Shown here: positions 36,366 to 49,162 of the stretch, one piece after another
Layout of the letters: each line of letters begins with the position of its first letter
Position numbering within the stretch: position 1 is the stretch's first letter
DNA from: Sipunculus nudus
Taxonomy: Eukaryota; Annelida; Sipuncula; Golfingiida; Sipunculidae
Assembly (NCBI GenBank): GCA_026874595.1
Contig: CM049310.1
Coordinates: forward strand, 17,892,058-17,956,057
Direction of reading: 5' to 3'
Length of the DNA: 64,000 bases
Notes under the pieces: generated by a model
What the model saw: the letters and a program-made list of their open reading frames with translations, nothing else
The model's database searches: none
Told to the model about the DNA's origin: nothing
Position numbers and translations under genes: made by a program

Positions 36366-39300
36366 GGGGGCGAGCACAAACCCGTATTATACTGAAATTC
36401 TATAAAATCCACAACATCATCCATCTCTGCGCCCCCCCTTCCCCTTCCTGAACTTGGCGATTAGGATCAGCCCTGTGGTGACACTGATGTCCTTTTATCA
36501 TCCCATAGACAGGGAACATGACAGGGATTTGGGACAGTCACAGAGCCCTGCTGTCGTGAACGTTATTAACAGACAAAGGATGATCATTATACCAGTGTTT
36601 GCCCGACTCAAATAAGCTCACCGAACAAAGGCCGGCTGTGTTTACTTATTTTTTTCTTTGCGAGTTACTCGGCACATATAGTACATCCCCTTTAAATATG
36701 AACATGCCCAACAAACCATTGTGTATTTTTAAAATTACTGTCAATACTATTCATATTTGTATTAGTGTAGCTATTTACATATGTGTGTAAAGCAGTATCA
36801 AGCTTTGAGTCTATTCCGTGTGCCATAATATCGTTATAATATTATTTATATTTGGGAAACATTTTAAATCATGCATAGCACTCATTCTGCCTAGCACTAC
36901 ACGCCTAACTTTTTTTGTGAATTTGTGATATCGGAACAATAGGTTGCCAAAAACGGCAAATAACTAATATACATCTGACATTTAAATTATCAGACAAGCC
37001 ACGTGTAAGAGAACCAAGGGGCCAAGGAGTACACGGTTATTGAAGCATTGAACCAACAAATTAGAGGGCAAATATACACTACTGTATGGTTGTCATGGCA
37101 ACGCTATCGGGATCGCGCCAGTGTGGTCGCTGCAAGAGCTACAAAAAACTTGCTCTGATATCACGTGACCATGCCCGCTTCCTGACTCACGTGAGTCACA
37201 AATCTATAGATGGCCCTCTGCCATCTGTTTATTTCAGGCAATGGCTGCCGGGCTTCTGCATCTTTGATTAATATGCTCCCATAAAATTACAAATGGCTTA
37301 TTATTTCATTACCACAGTTTGACACCTGTTATTTTCCAATCACCCAACTTAAAGGACGGCCATCAAGTCTGGAATTCATTTTAATTAGAAAATTCATTGT
37401 ATTTATTTTTTAATAAATTAAATATATTTGACAGGGTAGTCAGTTCCAATAAGGGTCCTGTTAACGAAAATTTACATTTAATTTTTTATCCAACTGTCAT
37501 ATTATTTTTTTATATATGTATCAACCAAAAGTATATACTTTTGAAGGTAACGTTTGTTTTGTATACACACTAAGCATTATGTAAAGTTAATCCTGTACAT
37601 ATATTGTCCCTTAGATTTTCTCTATGACTTTGTGTTTCTTTGTGTGTGAAAGAAGCTCTCCATATGTCACTTCATATATGTAAACAATGAAAAAGGTTAC
37701 GAGTTCTTTGCGTGTATGTGTTGCCACTTGGTGTACTGACTACTGAGTACTTAGTATCACAACAGGTTGCAGTTATATTATTTTCAAGCAATCTTAAGAA
37801 AGTATTATTCAAAATGATAGTTATGTTCCTGGTAATAATTCAAACTCCAACATGACCAGTTGAATACCCTGTTTATTTTATACTAGTCGCACCTTATGTA
37901 ACACTCGCCTGTATGTTAATTATATGAAGTGTTTAATAATGTTACATTATGCTATGTTTGTGCCACTTTCCCGTCGTGCACAGGCATGAATATACACACG
38001 TTCAGCAGCAGTGTTGACATATACATACAGTATATTCATATTATATATGTGATAACCCCACCTGGTTAGGTATTTATTATCAAACCTTTATTTCTGGTTG
38101 ATTTCTATACCCTATAATGGCTTGCAAAAATATAGTGAGGTAATAAGACTGTTGCAACTCGACAATATACATTTAACATTTTTGTGATGAAATCGTTGCA
38201 CTTTTCAGCATGTGAGACGCATTTAATGAGATGATTTTGATTATAAAATAGACTCGACCAATTAAATGTTAATTTTCTTAGAGCCAGGTATTAATACCAG
38301 GGCTGAAGGACAAAGGTCAAATACCACTAACTCAATTTTCAATTTATATTATTTTGACGCCAATATTTACCGAATGTATGTCTGTGCCGAAAAAATGAAT
38401 ATATATGGAGAGGCGGATAAAGAATTTGAGAATACGGGGCACAGAGGGGTCGGGGTAGGTGGGGGGGGGGGGGTGGGGGGGTTCTCCGTCAGAGTATAAA
38501 CATTTTGAAAATTTTTTACTGCAATCTGGGGTAGGTTAAATGCATCATAGTACATATTTCAGCTGTTTTTTTTTCAGTATTCAGTGCCTTTCTTCTATTT
38601 TCCAAGTTTTTAGGTCGAAAGTGGGGCTGTAGCCCCTAAGTTTGTTACTTGTATGATTTAACAATAAAAATGATGACTAAGTTTATAATAATGATTAATT
38701 TACTAACATGAATTCCGGTATGAATTCCAATAAATAAAAGCTGCTGTGATGTTGCACACAGAGTACTTTTCTCGGTGAAAATTTATAATTTAAAATGATA
38801 ACTAAACTATGTTGCGGCTTGGTTCGTAATATATGGCGATATAAATTTTATTTGAAGAAATACATTTGGTCTGTAATATTATATCATAGTAATATATAGA
38901 TTGCTTTATGCATTTGTTATTCTACTGGATAAATTGAAATAGAGTTTCAATATGATGTCTTCCTGCTACTAATTGTACGATATATTTTGAAGAATGAACA
39001 AATGTTTAAAGCTTAATAAGAGTAATGAAAAAATTGAGTTGTTAAATGTGCGCTGGTGCTTATTTATTTTCTTCCTTATTCGGTTAGGTGTTAGCAGAAT
39101 GAAAATGGACCTCAGATGAAGATAAATTCCCATACAAGGAAACATAAGTGTTGCTTGTTTACATTTGTTGAAATGTTGAAAAAAAAAATATGCCGAGTGT
39201 AGTAGTAGAATGTTGGTTTTCGGAAGCATATATTGTAGGGCTTCCGTATGTTTTGGAGGAAAATGGGTTGAACTGCAAACACACTTTAATCTTACCTGAA

Positions 39301-39449
39301 CGCATGCATGCTGCCAGGGTACCTCCAAGGCTTGTCTTGGTGTTCTTATACTCTTCGACTACCTCTTTGGTGACATGTTTCTTCAATAAAGATTTACAAT
39401 CTTTTGCCGCGAAAAGTTTCTCGCTGAGTTCCTTCAATTCAGGATCCAT
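18772..39449 (-). CDS. Arginine kinase copy B, intact, six exons
   Basis: Join on the minus strand: 39449-39296, 22294-22023, 20788-20640, 20089-19924, 19543-19363, 18920-18772, giving 1071 bases and 356 residues, the usual length of the family. The enzyme moves phosphate reversibly between ATP and arginine in the cytosol as an energy buffer. The N-terminal helical domain holds [13 protein letters not shown] (about 58-70, guanidino-side loop). The catalytic domain has STRVRVGRS (121-129, Arg123 and Arg125), CNEEDHLR (221-228; Glu for guanidino binding, Arg228), the signature CPSNLGT with reactive Cys270, Arg279, and HTES with Glu315. All junctions are GT-AG. Codon 52 and residues 192 and 308 are split. 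The start is the conserved [11 protein letters not shown]. An in-frame upstream ATG at 39653 is ignored because it lies upstream of the TATA-like box. Intron 1 is unusually long at 17.0 kb. It is head to tail with copy A. Confidence 0.95.
18921..19362 (-). other. Copy B intron 5
   Basis: 442-base AT-rich intron. It lacks the duplicated minisatellite found in the same intron of copy A (2717 bases). Confidence 0.75.
19363..19543 (-). CDS. Arginine kinase copy B exon 5
   Basis: 181 bases from ACCCAG| to AGAG|GTCAGT, residues 248-307 plus one base. It holds the signature CPSNLGT with Cys270 and Arg279. Confidence 0.95.
19544..19923 (-). other. Copy B intron 4
   Basis: 380-base intron without recognisable content beyond sequence alignable with copy A near exon 5. 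Confidence 0.7.
19924..20089 (-). CDS. Arginine kinase copy B exon 4
   Basis: 166 bases from TTTTAG| to AAG|GTAAAT, residues 192-247, with [20 protein letters not shown] followed by DHLR. The protein is identical to copy A. Confidence 0.95.
20090..20639 (-). other. Copy B intron 3 with conserved block at 20090-20215
   Basis: The 125 bases next to exon 4 nearly match copy A. They include a perfect 11-base stem, TTGTATTGCCA ... TGGCAATACAA, around a 10-base loop (about 20175-20206). The rest holds CT-rich and (CTA)/(ATT) low-complexity tracts at 20380-20495. Confidence 0.65.
20640..20788 (-). CDS. Arginine kinase copy B exon 3
   Basis: 149 bases from TTTACAG| to GACAG|GTAAAC, residues 143-191 plus two bases of Arg192. 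It reads [20 protein letters not shown], then [20 protein letters not shown]. This is the intact reference for the deletion in copy A. Confidence 0.95.
21130..21870. repeat. Interspersed repeat in copy B intron 2
   Basis: It contains CCTGACCTTTGACCTGGCCT near 21148, AAAGGTCAAGG near 21196, GGGTACAAACAAGCCCCATA near 21633, and a GC-rich end GCCCTGCTAACGGCCGGCCG near 21744 shared with 16798-16850. Copy A intron 2 is only 291 bases, so this accounts for most of the size difference (1234 bases here). Confidence 0.55.
22023..22294 (-). CDS. Arginine kinase copy B exon 2
   Basis: 272 bases from TTTGCAG| to AAG|GTAATT, residues 52-142. It carries [20 protein letters not shown], the PAPTFGN loop and STRVRVGRS. 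Confidence 0.95.
22295..27654 (-). other. Copy B intron 1, part nearest exon 2
   Basis: No exon is recognised. (ATT)n-type low complexity lies at 26765-26880, and (CTA)n, (ATA)n and a C tract at 27410-27573. Open frames such as 24603-24851 and 26498-26740 lack domains or splice support. Confidence 0.5.
27655..29060 (+). repeat. Ten-monomer tandem array with TGACCTTGACCTTTGACC boxes
   Basis: Boxes begin near 27677, 27823, 28000, 28142, 28289, 28422, 28569, 28710, 28857 and 28999. Spacing is mostly 141-147 bases. Two monomer types alternate ('TCATGACCCC..AAAATCAATT' with 'CAATGGGACATA', and 'TTGTGACCTCAAAATTGATA' with 'GGCAGGTGAACTATATG'), making a ~289-base higher-order unit repeated about five times. 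Intact boxes, reverse-complemented, contain AGGTCAAAGGTCA, a direct repeat with one spacer, overlapping TCAAGGTCA. Confidence 0.85.
29120..29680. mobile_element. Mollusc-type non-autonomous element ending in GGGGATACAATTATAA
   Basis: AAGGTCAAGGCCACTCTCGT near 29150 and TTCAAGGTCAAGGTCACTCT near 29475 frame two related halves, each followed by 'CATGACC..ATTTTAAATAG' and 'CCTTACCTAT.TCT'. A (GCG)n run (29618-29632) and GTATCCCGACTTTGTCTGGG close it. It resembles common molluscan repeat ends; the family name is unknown to me. Confidence 0.5.
29681..30240 (-). other. Copy B intron 1, unremarkable
   Basis: (CTA)/(ATA) low complexity at 29690-29745, otherwise no recognised content. Confidence 0.45.
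30264..30324. repeat. (TA)n microsatellite
   Basis: (CA)n then about 60 bases of TA with one interruption. Confidence 0.95.
30467..30548. repeat. (TA)n tract enclosed by 17-base inverted repeats
   Basis: Left arm ACTTACGTGGCCAGGTT (30467-30483) and right arm AACCTGGACACGTAAGT (30532-30548) are reverse complements at 16 of 17 positions, and similarity continues a few bases outward. The whole core between them is TA repeat, so it can fold completely as a cruciform. Confidence 0.85.
30880..30948. repeat. (TA)n microsatellite
   Basis: About 69 bases of uninterrupted AT dinucleotide. Confidence 0.96.
34383..34420. repeat. (GA)n microsatellite
   Basis: About 19 GA units followed by CAGA-type variants to about 34450. 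Confidence 0.95.
36326..36370. repeat. (GA)n microsatellite running into a poly(G) tract
   Basis: About 14 GA units then 16-17 G residues. A compound purine tract. Confidence 0.95.
39296..39449 (-). CDS. Arginine kinase copy B exon 1
   Basis: It encodes [18 protein letters not shown] through [11 protein letters not shown] and one base of Gly52, and ends CAG|GTAAGA. The ATG context is AAAAATGG. No alternative first exon was recognised in the 17 kb before exon 2. Confidence 0.93.
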
Positions 39450-39660
39450 TTTTGATTTTATTTGTGTGAAAAAGCGTCGAAATTGCAAGCCAAGGAGCCC
39501 TATCACACCGGCTTCTGCACAGAGTACCGAAGCTGTGGTTGGTATAAGTAGTTCCGCTGACGGACGGTATCCAACGAAATCAGGTTTGTAACCTGCACCA
39601 CCCAGGCAACGGCTTAGTCTCCAAGGCGCATGCACCAGAGTCAATCCTGCCATACAAAGT
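39450..39660 (-). promoter_or_regulatory. Proximal promoter and 5' UTR of copy B
   Basis: It aligns with the copy A promoter. A weaker TATA-like TTATACC lies at 39547-39541, about 95 bases before the ATG, in place of TATAAAA in copy A. Shared words are TTTGTATGG, GGAGACTAAGCCGTTGCCTG at about 39603-39622, ACAAACCTG, TTCGTTGG and GCAGAAG. The different TATA quality could give the two copies different strength. Confidence 0.7.
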
Positions 39661-39971
39661 CAGGAGTAAACTAATGAATATATTATGCACAATTTTACCC
39701 CAGGTCATTCGCAAGCCTCCATGAAACCCCAAAAATATATCAGAAATACAAAAGTGCATTTCTTTTAATTTTATTTTTACATGCGGCAGCCCGTTCGATT
39801 GTTTCTTCATTATCCTGGAGTAGACCCAAGCGGAACCTTTGAAAAAAAATGCAATGCCTTAAAATAATTATTTCGAGAGGAACTACTTTACGGCGCAAGA
39901 ATAAAACGAAGTGCACTACCATGTCCTGCCGCGGTATATTATTGGCTCCAGCCATCCTATTGGTTGATTCG

Positions 39972-39995
39972 GGTCTCCCATGCCAAATCCGTAAC
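39972..39995 (-). promoter_or_regulatory. 24-base distal element shared with copy A
   Basis: Plus-strand GGTCTCCCATGCCAAATCCG then TAAC, 23 of 24 identical to 8249-8272. It lies 523 bases before the copy B ATG. Confidence 0.5.
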
Positions 39996-41005
39996 AGCCT
40001 TGTGGTCTGGCTCTATCTGAATTATTCCGGGCGATCTTTATATCTCAACAGAGTAGGAAGAAAGAGTGTAAGCTACCGAACGCACAGGTAGTATCTTTTC
40101 CCGAGTGAAGGGTATTCCCAGCGCAGCCTGTGCAAATCAGTCCCCTATATCGTAGCCCGCCTGAGAACCAACTAATCAGTCAGAACGTGTGTAACACACA
40201 GAGCTGGCTCACTTGACACGATTCACGTAGCCCCCTTTTTTTCTGGCCACATGTGTATCTGAACAGATACGCCGCATCCAGTAGCAATTTCATCCGCAAT
40301 GATAACGGATATGGATATGACTTTGTTTATCACGATAGTGATAGTGAGGCTTTCCTGCTATGGTTCCTCTGAGGCGTTTTATGCTGGGGAGGCATAACAC
40401 GGGCAATCACGGGTGGTAATATTGGGAGTTTTATTAAGGACAGGTATCAACTCGTTCCCAATAGGATGAACAAGGGAATGTAATCAGGTGGGAGAAGGAG
40501 GTCCGGTATTTACCCAGGTTTGAAATTTTTCTTCAGATAGAGAATATAAGGTTTCACTGGCCCATGTAGCAAGCTGCTTCCTCCCTTGTATTCACGCTTC
40601 GTTCAAATATATTCTACACACATCAAGACCACGTCCAGTGTCATTTCATAAAAAAAGACGAGAAAACTAGTTGTTTGGCCGGCCTGACCCTATTTTATAT
40701 ACATTTCCCCATGTTGCCCTCCGCCATCGGTAAACATTATATATTGCCCCATTGACCTCAGGTATTTTACACATTTACAATACCCCTGAAACGCGGCATC
40801 GCTGGCATACAGACACATTATCTGTATCAAGTGCCAGCTTATGAACTGTCTTTCACAAGCTCAATGGTATAAAATTGTGAACTTACGTACGTTACACAAT
40901 AACAAAAGAACTGCCAACTTCCGTTTAATCCCTGGTTTTGATTATTTATTTGTAACCTGGATATGGATTCAGTCTAAGATAGAAATCGATAGGTAGGCTT
41001 GTTAC
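39996..41005. other. Upstream flank of copy B, no recognised gene
   Basis: No repeat or gene is identified. A minus-strand frame around 40600-40485 looks slightly protein-like (KQLATWASETLYSLSEEKFQ) but has a poor acceptor and is not called. Confidence 0.4.
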
Positions 41006-41164
41006 CTGAGCTTCGGGGTCGAGGAAGTCAGAAAGGTCAAACTTTATCACCCTCTCCAATGTGTAAGGCAAATACTTGGGATTATTCACTTGGGATCGGG
41101 ATGTAATATAGATAGTCCCGTGATGAGTAAAACAGTTTTTTATATCGCTCATGATCTCTGCTGC
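41006..41164 (-). CDS. Orphan exon-like segment, unknown product
   Basis: The minus strand has a possible acceptor GGTTAG| at 41166-41165 and a donor CAG|GTAACA at 41005. Between them is an open frame of 53 codons, phase 0 to 0, reading AAEIMSDIKNCFTHHGTIYI then TSRSQVNNPKYLPYTLERVI and KFDLSDFLDPEAQ. Its composition looks like ordinary soluble protein rather than chance AT-rich translation. It could instead be a first coding exon starting at the ATG at 41152. I do not recognise the family and found no convincing partner exon nearby, so it may be an exon of a gene extending upstream, a decayed exon, or chance. Confidence 0.3.
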
Positions 41165-43380
41165 CTAACCTATGGCAGACGAAAACTTCACAGAACATAG
41201 AACTATAACGATAAATCTAGGGAGACATTAACTTCTTACGGATTTGAATTTAATTGGGTCAAGGCCTCAGTTAAGCTAGATTTCAAATGAAATATATAAA
41301 TAAATAGAATAATAGACTTTGGTTCCATTTATGAGTTTACTATGAAATATTTATATCTGAACTGTTTAGAATTAATATTTAAATTTTAAAAAAAAATTAT
41401 TTAAAGTTTTTTAAAACCTTACACTTAATTGATATATATTTTATATTCACACAGACAATACAAGGTATATATATTATATATATGTATAAACATGTTTGTT
41501 TTGTCCATATTTTGACTACCCTCAACGCCTGTCACCATCTCCCCCCCCCCCCCCCTCTTGCGAGGCATCCCCCCCCCCATCCCCCACCCTTGAAGATAAA
41601 TTGACGCCACTGGAGTATACAGTCTGTACACAAATACCACCAGGTACATAGAAGCTGTAACAACTGCATGGTATGTATAGCAACCCGGAGAGAGCTTGTT
41701 GGACATCATTACTGTTTGATGGTACTCGGTCGTAAAAGTAATAAATATCCCCCAGTCATATATTTATGTTGCTCATTTACCAGTGAACAGGCAAAACACA
41801 TACATTGGGATATTAATCAAATATGCTTATTTTGCACACCTGTGGAAAAAATAAACTACATATGTCTGTTTTGCTGCACATACACAAAAAACTGAATCCT
41901 GGTTGTCATAGGAATGAACTAATTCTAATAATAGAGGCCATATTTATATGCGTGTGTTTGTGTGTATACGTCTTCATGGCTACCTGTATCTTTATTTCCT
42001 GTCCGATTCCAAACATTTTTTTTTAGGAAAATGGCAAAGATGTATATATATTAACTTGATACGTGTAAATATATTTTCTTGAGGTTCAAGTTTAAATTAA
42101 TAATTAAATTAATTCTTATAATTGCATTCTGTTTTCCGATAGTTTTCTGACATGAATTTGTTTTGCTTTTTTACATGTATTTTATTTTTTAATTAATTTT
42201 TTTTATTTTTATCCGAGGCAGTCTCCATGGCTCAGATGGTGGCGTTTGGCAGTCTATATATATACATGTATACTTGTGTGCGTATGTGTGGAAGTGTGTA
42301 TTCGGTGATAAGACAGGTGGGTGAGCGAACACATACAAGCACGGGAGCTATATATGTATCAGGATAGCAGTAAGGTGACCCTTCATGTAGCGTAGGTTTG
42401 ACCTGTGGGCCCTCTCCGTCTTCATGGAAGCTTTGAGCATCTCTCTTCTGCCATCTAGCGAATAATAATTTGCATCTCAGCGACGCCTGAGTCTGGCTGC
42501 CTGCGGTTTCAGAGGCCCTCGGTCATGGCTCGGTTAAAAATATTGACAGAAGTCTTCTACATGGACCTGTTTGCCTGCCATGATGCAGTAATTCAAGATT
42601 TTATCTCTAATGTCATATAACTGCTCATTCCGTCCGCCCGTGTACCGGCTGCCCCCCCCCCCCCAATTCAGTTGTGAATTGTATATATATATTATATATA
42701 TATATTTTAATAAAAGGTATATATGACATATAATGTATAATATATAGATGTATAATATATAATGTGAATGTAGTTGATTTTATCTTTGCTCATGCGAATC
42801 TGACACACACAATCAATATATAACATAGAAACCACGCCGGGTGTTATTTTGCGGAAATATCAATCGCTGGCTCTTGTTCATACTGTCTGTTGATTGTACG
42901 TTGGCTCAGCCACGCCCTGTCTCCATGGCAAAGACAAGCGTCTTTAAACAGTGACACAAGCGGCATATAGATCTTTTGCCGACAAAAAATGGAAATAAAT
43001 GTAATGGACAAGATTTAAAAAACCTCAACTAAAAAAACAGAATGTTCATCTTAAAGAACATCCCTGAAAAAATACATTTAATTGATATAAATCCAACAGT
43101 TGTTTTAATTTCACATAATAAACCCAGTACAATGATATTTAAACCTTCAATGCAGCGTTTTGTTTAAGGCATATGTATCGACGAATTATTTGGGCTTTTA
43201 AAAAAGGCTGTAAAAAAACATTAATTAAAACCACGAGTTATCCTATACACATGCAGCAAGAGTGAGCGAACTTTTAGTGAGTTGTTGCTAAAACTAATAA
43301 CAAGGGTGTTTTTCCAAGGATGCAATACACTAAACTGTTATAGTTTCACAATGACCCACCTTATATTTCTTTTAAGTTGA
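41165..43380. other. Intergenic
   Basis: No gene is recognised. C tracts lie at 41540-41556 and 41571-41590. A SINE-head fragment is at 42215-42262, a C tract at 42652-42664 and TA-rich DNA at 42680-42770. Confidence 0.5.
42215..42262 (+). mobile_element. tRNA-derived SINE head fragment
   Basis: GAGGCAGTCTCCATGGCTCA then GATGGTGGCGTTTGGC resembles a tRNA-type A box (TGGCTCAGATGG) in the context seen in 4245-4280 and 51168-51200. The B box is missing. Confidence 0.45.
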
Positions 43381-43389
43381 CGTATGAGC

Positions 43390-43590
43390 TGCCGGTAAAA
43401 CAAAAACTACTACTTCTACTATTACTACAACAACTACCACTACAACAACTAGTTCCGATCCTACTAAAACAACTACTACTTCTAATATTAGTGCTACTAC
43501 AACAACTACTACTTCCACTACTGCATCTATTACTGGTACAACTACAACTACTGCTACTGCTACCACCATTCCTACTACTAATTGTGACAA
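43390..43590. repeat. (CTA/CAA)n trinucleotide tract
   Basis: About 200 bases of imperfect ACTACT/ACAACT triplets. The Leu/Val-rich open frames on both strands are products of the repeat. Confidence 0.9.
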
Positions 43591-43894
43591 TAATGCAAAT
43601 TTATTTTTTAAATGACGCTGAGGGGCAATCCACCATTTTCATGGAACCCCTACTTGGCTACGCCTTGGACACTCCAATTATACGTCCTGAACTGTCAGTA
43701 ATGATGCCAAGTGTGTCCTAAGGGGGTCATTTTTCATGTTTACCGATCAGTCCTGAGGAATTTACCATAACATTTTATCACAGCGCCATCTATTAGGAAT
43801 TACGCAGTAAACACGGCTCATGTCAACCCGCACCCTGGGAAACCCACCCCGCACAAACCCGGCCGAACAAGTCCCAATTAACGAAAGAACGCTA

Positions 43895-44010
43895 AATATG
43901 TTAATAATGCTAATACTTACACTTATATTGATAATACTACCACTAATATTAATACCAATAATACTAGTCCTACCACTGCTACAATCAATAATAATACATG
44001 TTATGATAAT
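43895..44010. repeat. (ATA/CTA)n trinucleotide tract
   Basis: A second imperfect triplet tract (TAATAC, TACTAC), 300 bases from the first. It creates Ile/Leu-rich frames that mimic a membrane segment. Confidence 0.85.
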
Positions 44011-45778
44011 AAAGATGACGTGGATCAATCTACTTGTACACAAAACTTATCCACTTATGTATCTTATGAAGTTCGGGCGTTGATCGATGCAGTCCTTTTC
44101 AAACATCCACTTTTCCCTCTTACCTGTTTATTTAAATGCATCTTCTGAAATATATTGTACTCTTCACCCGGTGCTAACGGAGTGGTGGACAAATGTATAG
44201 AAGGGATAACTTTTGCAGGTGGTTACATGCGTTGTACGCTAAGCAAAAGCTTATACGGTATATAGAAAGGCCTGAAAAACCACAGACAAAATGCATTGAA
44301 GTCCCATATTCCGGGATGTCAGACAGGAAATCCATTGCAAAGCCTTTACCTTTACTTTTAACCGTAGCCTCTAAACATATTTCAGCATAAAATATAATAC
44401 ATGTATACCGTTAATAAAATCTCAGAAATATTTTGAAACACAATCAGCGCCATTGATAAACGTATGTATATACATGGACGACAGTTGAAAAAGAGCGATG
44501 TTTACAGGTGTCAGATGTAGCATATACTGGTTTAGGACAATTGTTTTGGTAGAACACCTCAATTTTTGGTCGTTTGCACATTTCACAGATGATTAAGAAA
44601 ACATCACGTAGTATCCAAATCTGCAGGTGGTCTCAATATGAAAGCCTCACAGTATGATATGGCTAATGACACACTACATTAGAAATGGGCGGAAAACGCA
44701 GTCTGTTTGTTATTCATCGAGTGTTACTGGCTGAAACTGTAAATTGACGCTAAAAGTTTACAGTTTGTCTATTTTATGACAATTTCAATCTGCTGCTTGA
44801 GATTTATTTAATTTTCAAACTATATAACATATCGATAAACTCGGATGCATGCACGTAAAAAGAACCATATCGATCTTGGGCTTAGAGACCTACATGGCCA
44901 TGCCGGGAGGTTACCTGGTGTTATAACTCTGCATGTATTATATATTTATAAATATATATATATATATACATATATATACGTGTATATACACAAACACATA
45001 TCACACAAACGTACAAAATATCATGTTTATATATTGTTTATATCTCAGCTTAACAGGTCCTCTCTTTTCCTACACAGTTACGTTTATCTCGACTGAAAAA
45101 TGGACAGATATAGAGTATACGTTTTGGCTTACAACACTTGCACAGACATAAATACATACAAACAAACACACAGTCACTTCCATTTTATTTATTACTTCCC
45201 GTTATTTATATTAATTATACATGTGTGTATCTGTGAGGAATTAATAGTTTTCTTGACTTGTGAGCAAGGAGATACCCGCAGACGAGGAACATTCCTCACG
45301 TGTTGCCATGTCAACGCCAGCTGCAGGAACTGTCTGTACTCATGCAGTCGTCATAACAGGAACCTCCATATACCTGTAATATGATAGCTCTCTGCATAGA
45401 AATACACTAACGATTTATATATTTGGTTACAAAGATGTTTGAACTAAGTCATACTGCAAAGTAATTTTTTATACTCCTTAAAAACTCCTTAAACAGAATC
45501 AGTATATTATGCATATCGTAAATTATTAATATAATTTATACCCCTAAAATAAAGTCCGTACCGTCCCTCCCCCCCCCCCCCCCACATATATTTCCATTAG
45601 CCATTCATCCCGCCCATTTATGACAAAGGAGACAAAAGCCTCGATCCCCCAATATCTTAATTATTGTCACTCCCACCAAGTATTATGTAATATACATCGT
45701 TTTTATACAAATGTATACATTTTGCTCAATTTAAGCATTTTATTTTGATCTTTTGAATTCGATTCCGATCACAACTAA
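44011..45778. other. Intergenic
   Basis: No gene is recognised. A short TA/ATACAC tract lies at 44940-45000 and a C tract at 45570-45583. Confidence 0.5.

Positions 45779-47811
<2,033 letters not shown>

Positions 47812-47866
<55 letters not shown>
47812..47866. repeat. (TA)n microsatellite
   Basis: About 50 bases of AT dinucleotide. Confidence 0.95.
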
Positions 47867-47870
<4 letters not shown>

Positions 47871-47993
47871 AAAGCATAATTTTAAACCAACACAACCCAT
47901 CACAATTTAGACATACATATATGGACAAATATGTATGTACATGTACATATTTTATGTAGCATTAAGTATATGATACATATATTAATCTGTCAT

Positions 47994-48031
<38 letters not shown>

Positions 48032-48217
48032 CATACATATACATCAGTGCTCCAGTGCAATGCTGACCTTTGGCAACCTCTGGTTCTATAACAGGTGGAG
48101 AGGTGTCGAATTACCTGACAGGCCGCACGTTTATATCATTCGTACTTGAGAGTCACCAATATACAGCATTTCTCCAGTATGGTTCTTGAAAATATCATGT
48201 GATAATTACAATCAGAT

Positions 48218-48272
<55 letters not shown>
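48218..48272. repeat. (TA)n microsatellite
   Basis: AT dinucleotide with one TAAATA interruption. A further short tract lies at 47994-48030. Confidence 0.93.
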
Positions 48273-48277
<5 letters not shown>

Positions 48278-48784
48278 CGTGTATTTCTAGGTATTAATAT
48301 ACATGTATATTTATTTCTTGAACAATCCACAACACTTTATATATATATATATATAAATATATGCAGGGTATGAGGCGTTTATATTTTACATTTGATATTG
48401 TGTGTCATTTTGCAGTCTTAATAATAGTGATACACAGAGTTCCTGGTCCAAGTGATTCATGGTTTACGTCTCCTAAGTGACAGTAAAGTTCGGTAATTGA
48501 TAGTATGTATTTAATAGTATGTATTATGATATAAATATATACGCCTATGGCTACATGTATGTACATGGAAACTATCTGATGTGTACTCCCGTGTGCAATG
48601 TGATACACAGTTAAACATTCTCATGACATAGTCAAAGGGTCAACAGTTGCAGATGTTGGATTGATAGTTGTCAAAATCTGTGTACGATCTTGAATTGATT
48701 CAAGAAGCATGTCATCATAAAAGAGTTCTATTGCCACCTATTAAAGCATATTGCCACCCGAGGAAGGCCCTTTTTCTTAATTAT

Positions 48785-48787
<3 letters not shown>

Positions 48788-48831
<44 letters not shown>
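48788..48831. repeat. (TA)n microsatellite
   Basis: About 44 bases of AT dinucleotide. Confidence 0.95.
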
Positions 48832-48835
<4 letters not shown>

Positions 48836-49093
48836 CATGTCTGTCACGTTTAAGTCGCTGTGTGTATACTAGTATTCTGCCAACTCTATGTATTAAAGGG
48901 GTTTATAAACTTTATATACACACAGATCGTGGTCAAATGTGCAGAAACTATGTTTTTTATTATATTTTTTTGTATTTGTAAAGTCTATTCCTTGACCATC
49001 AGGCCTCGAGAAGGAGAACACAGCTGACATTTGGAAATTACCTCACCTGCCAGGTAACTATAAATATCAGTTTCACTGAACATACTGTATATT

Positions 49094-49095
<2 letters not shown>

Positions 49096-49161
<66 letters not shown>

Positions 49162-49162
49162 T
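49096..49162. repeat. Compound (TA)n(GA)n microsatellite
   Basis: (TA)n to 49133, then (GA)n to 49162. Confidence 0.95.

Larger units (their letters stand above)
30949..39295 (-). other. Copy B intron 1, part nearest exon 1
   Basis: 8.3 kb without a recognisable exon. It holds (TA)n at 33114-33157, (GA)n at 34383-34420 grading into GACA repeats, (GA)n plus a G tract at 36326-36370, and a G-rich tract at 38457-38480. Open frames such as 31568-31819, 32585-32803, 36000-36233 and 35267-35533 show no domain I recognise. Confidence 0.5.

Noticed and set aside
39450-39653. In-frame 68-codon N-terminal extension of copy B from an ATG at 39653
   Set aside because: It crosses the TATA-like box and the conserved promoter, copy A has a stop at the matching place, and the family starts at [11 protein letters not shown].
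43372-44083. Leu/Ile/Val-rich frames resembling membrane proteins
   Set aside because: They are translations of CTA/ATA triplet tracts, open on both strands.
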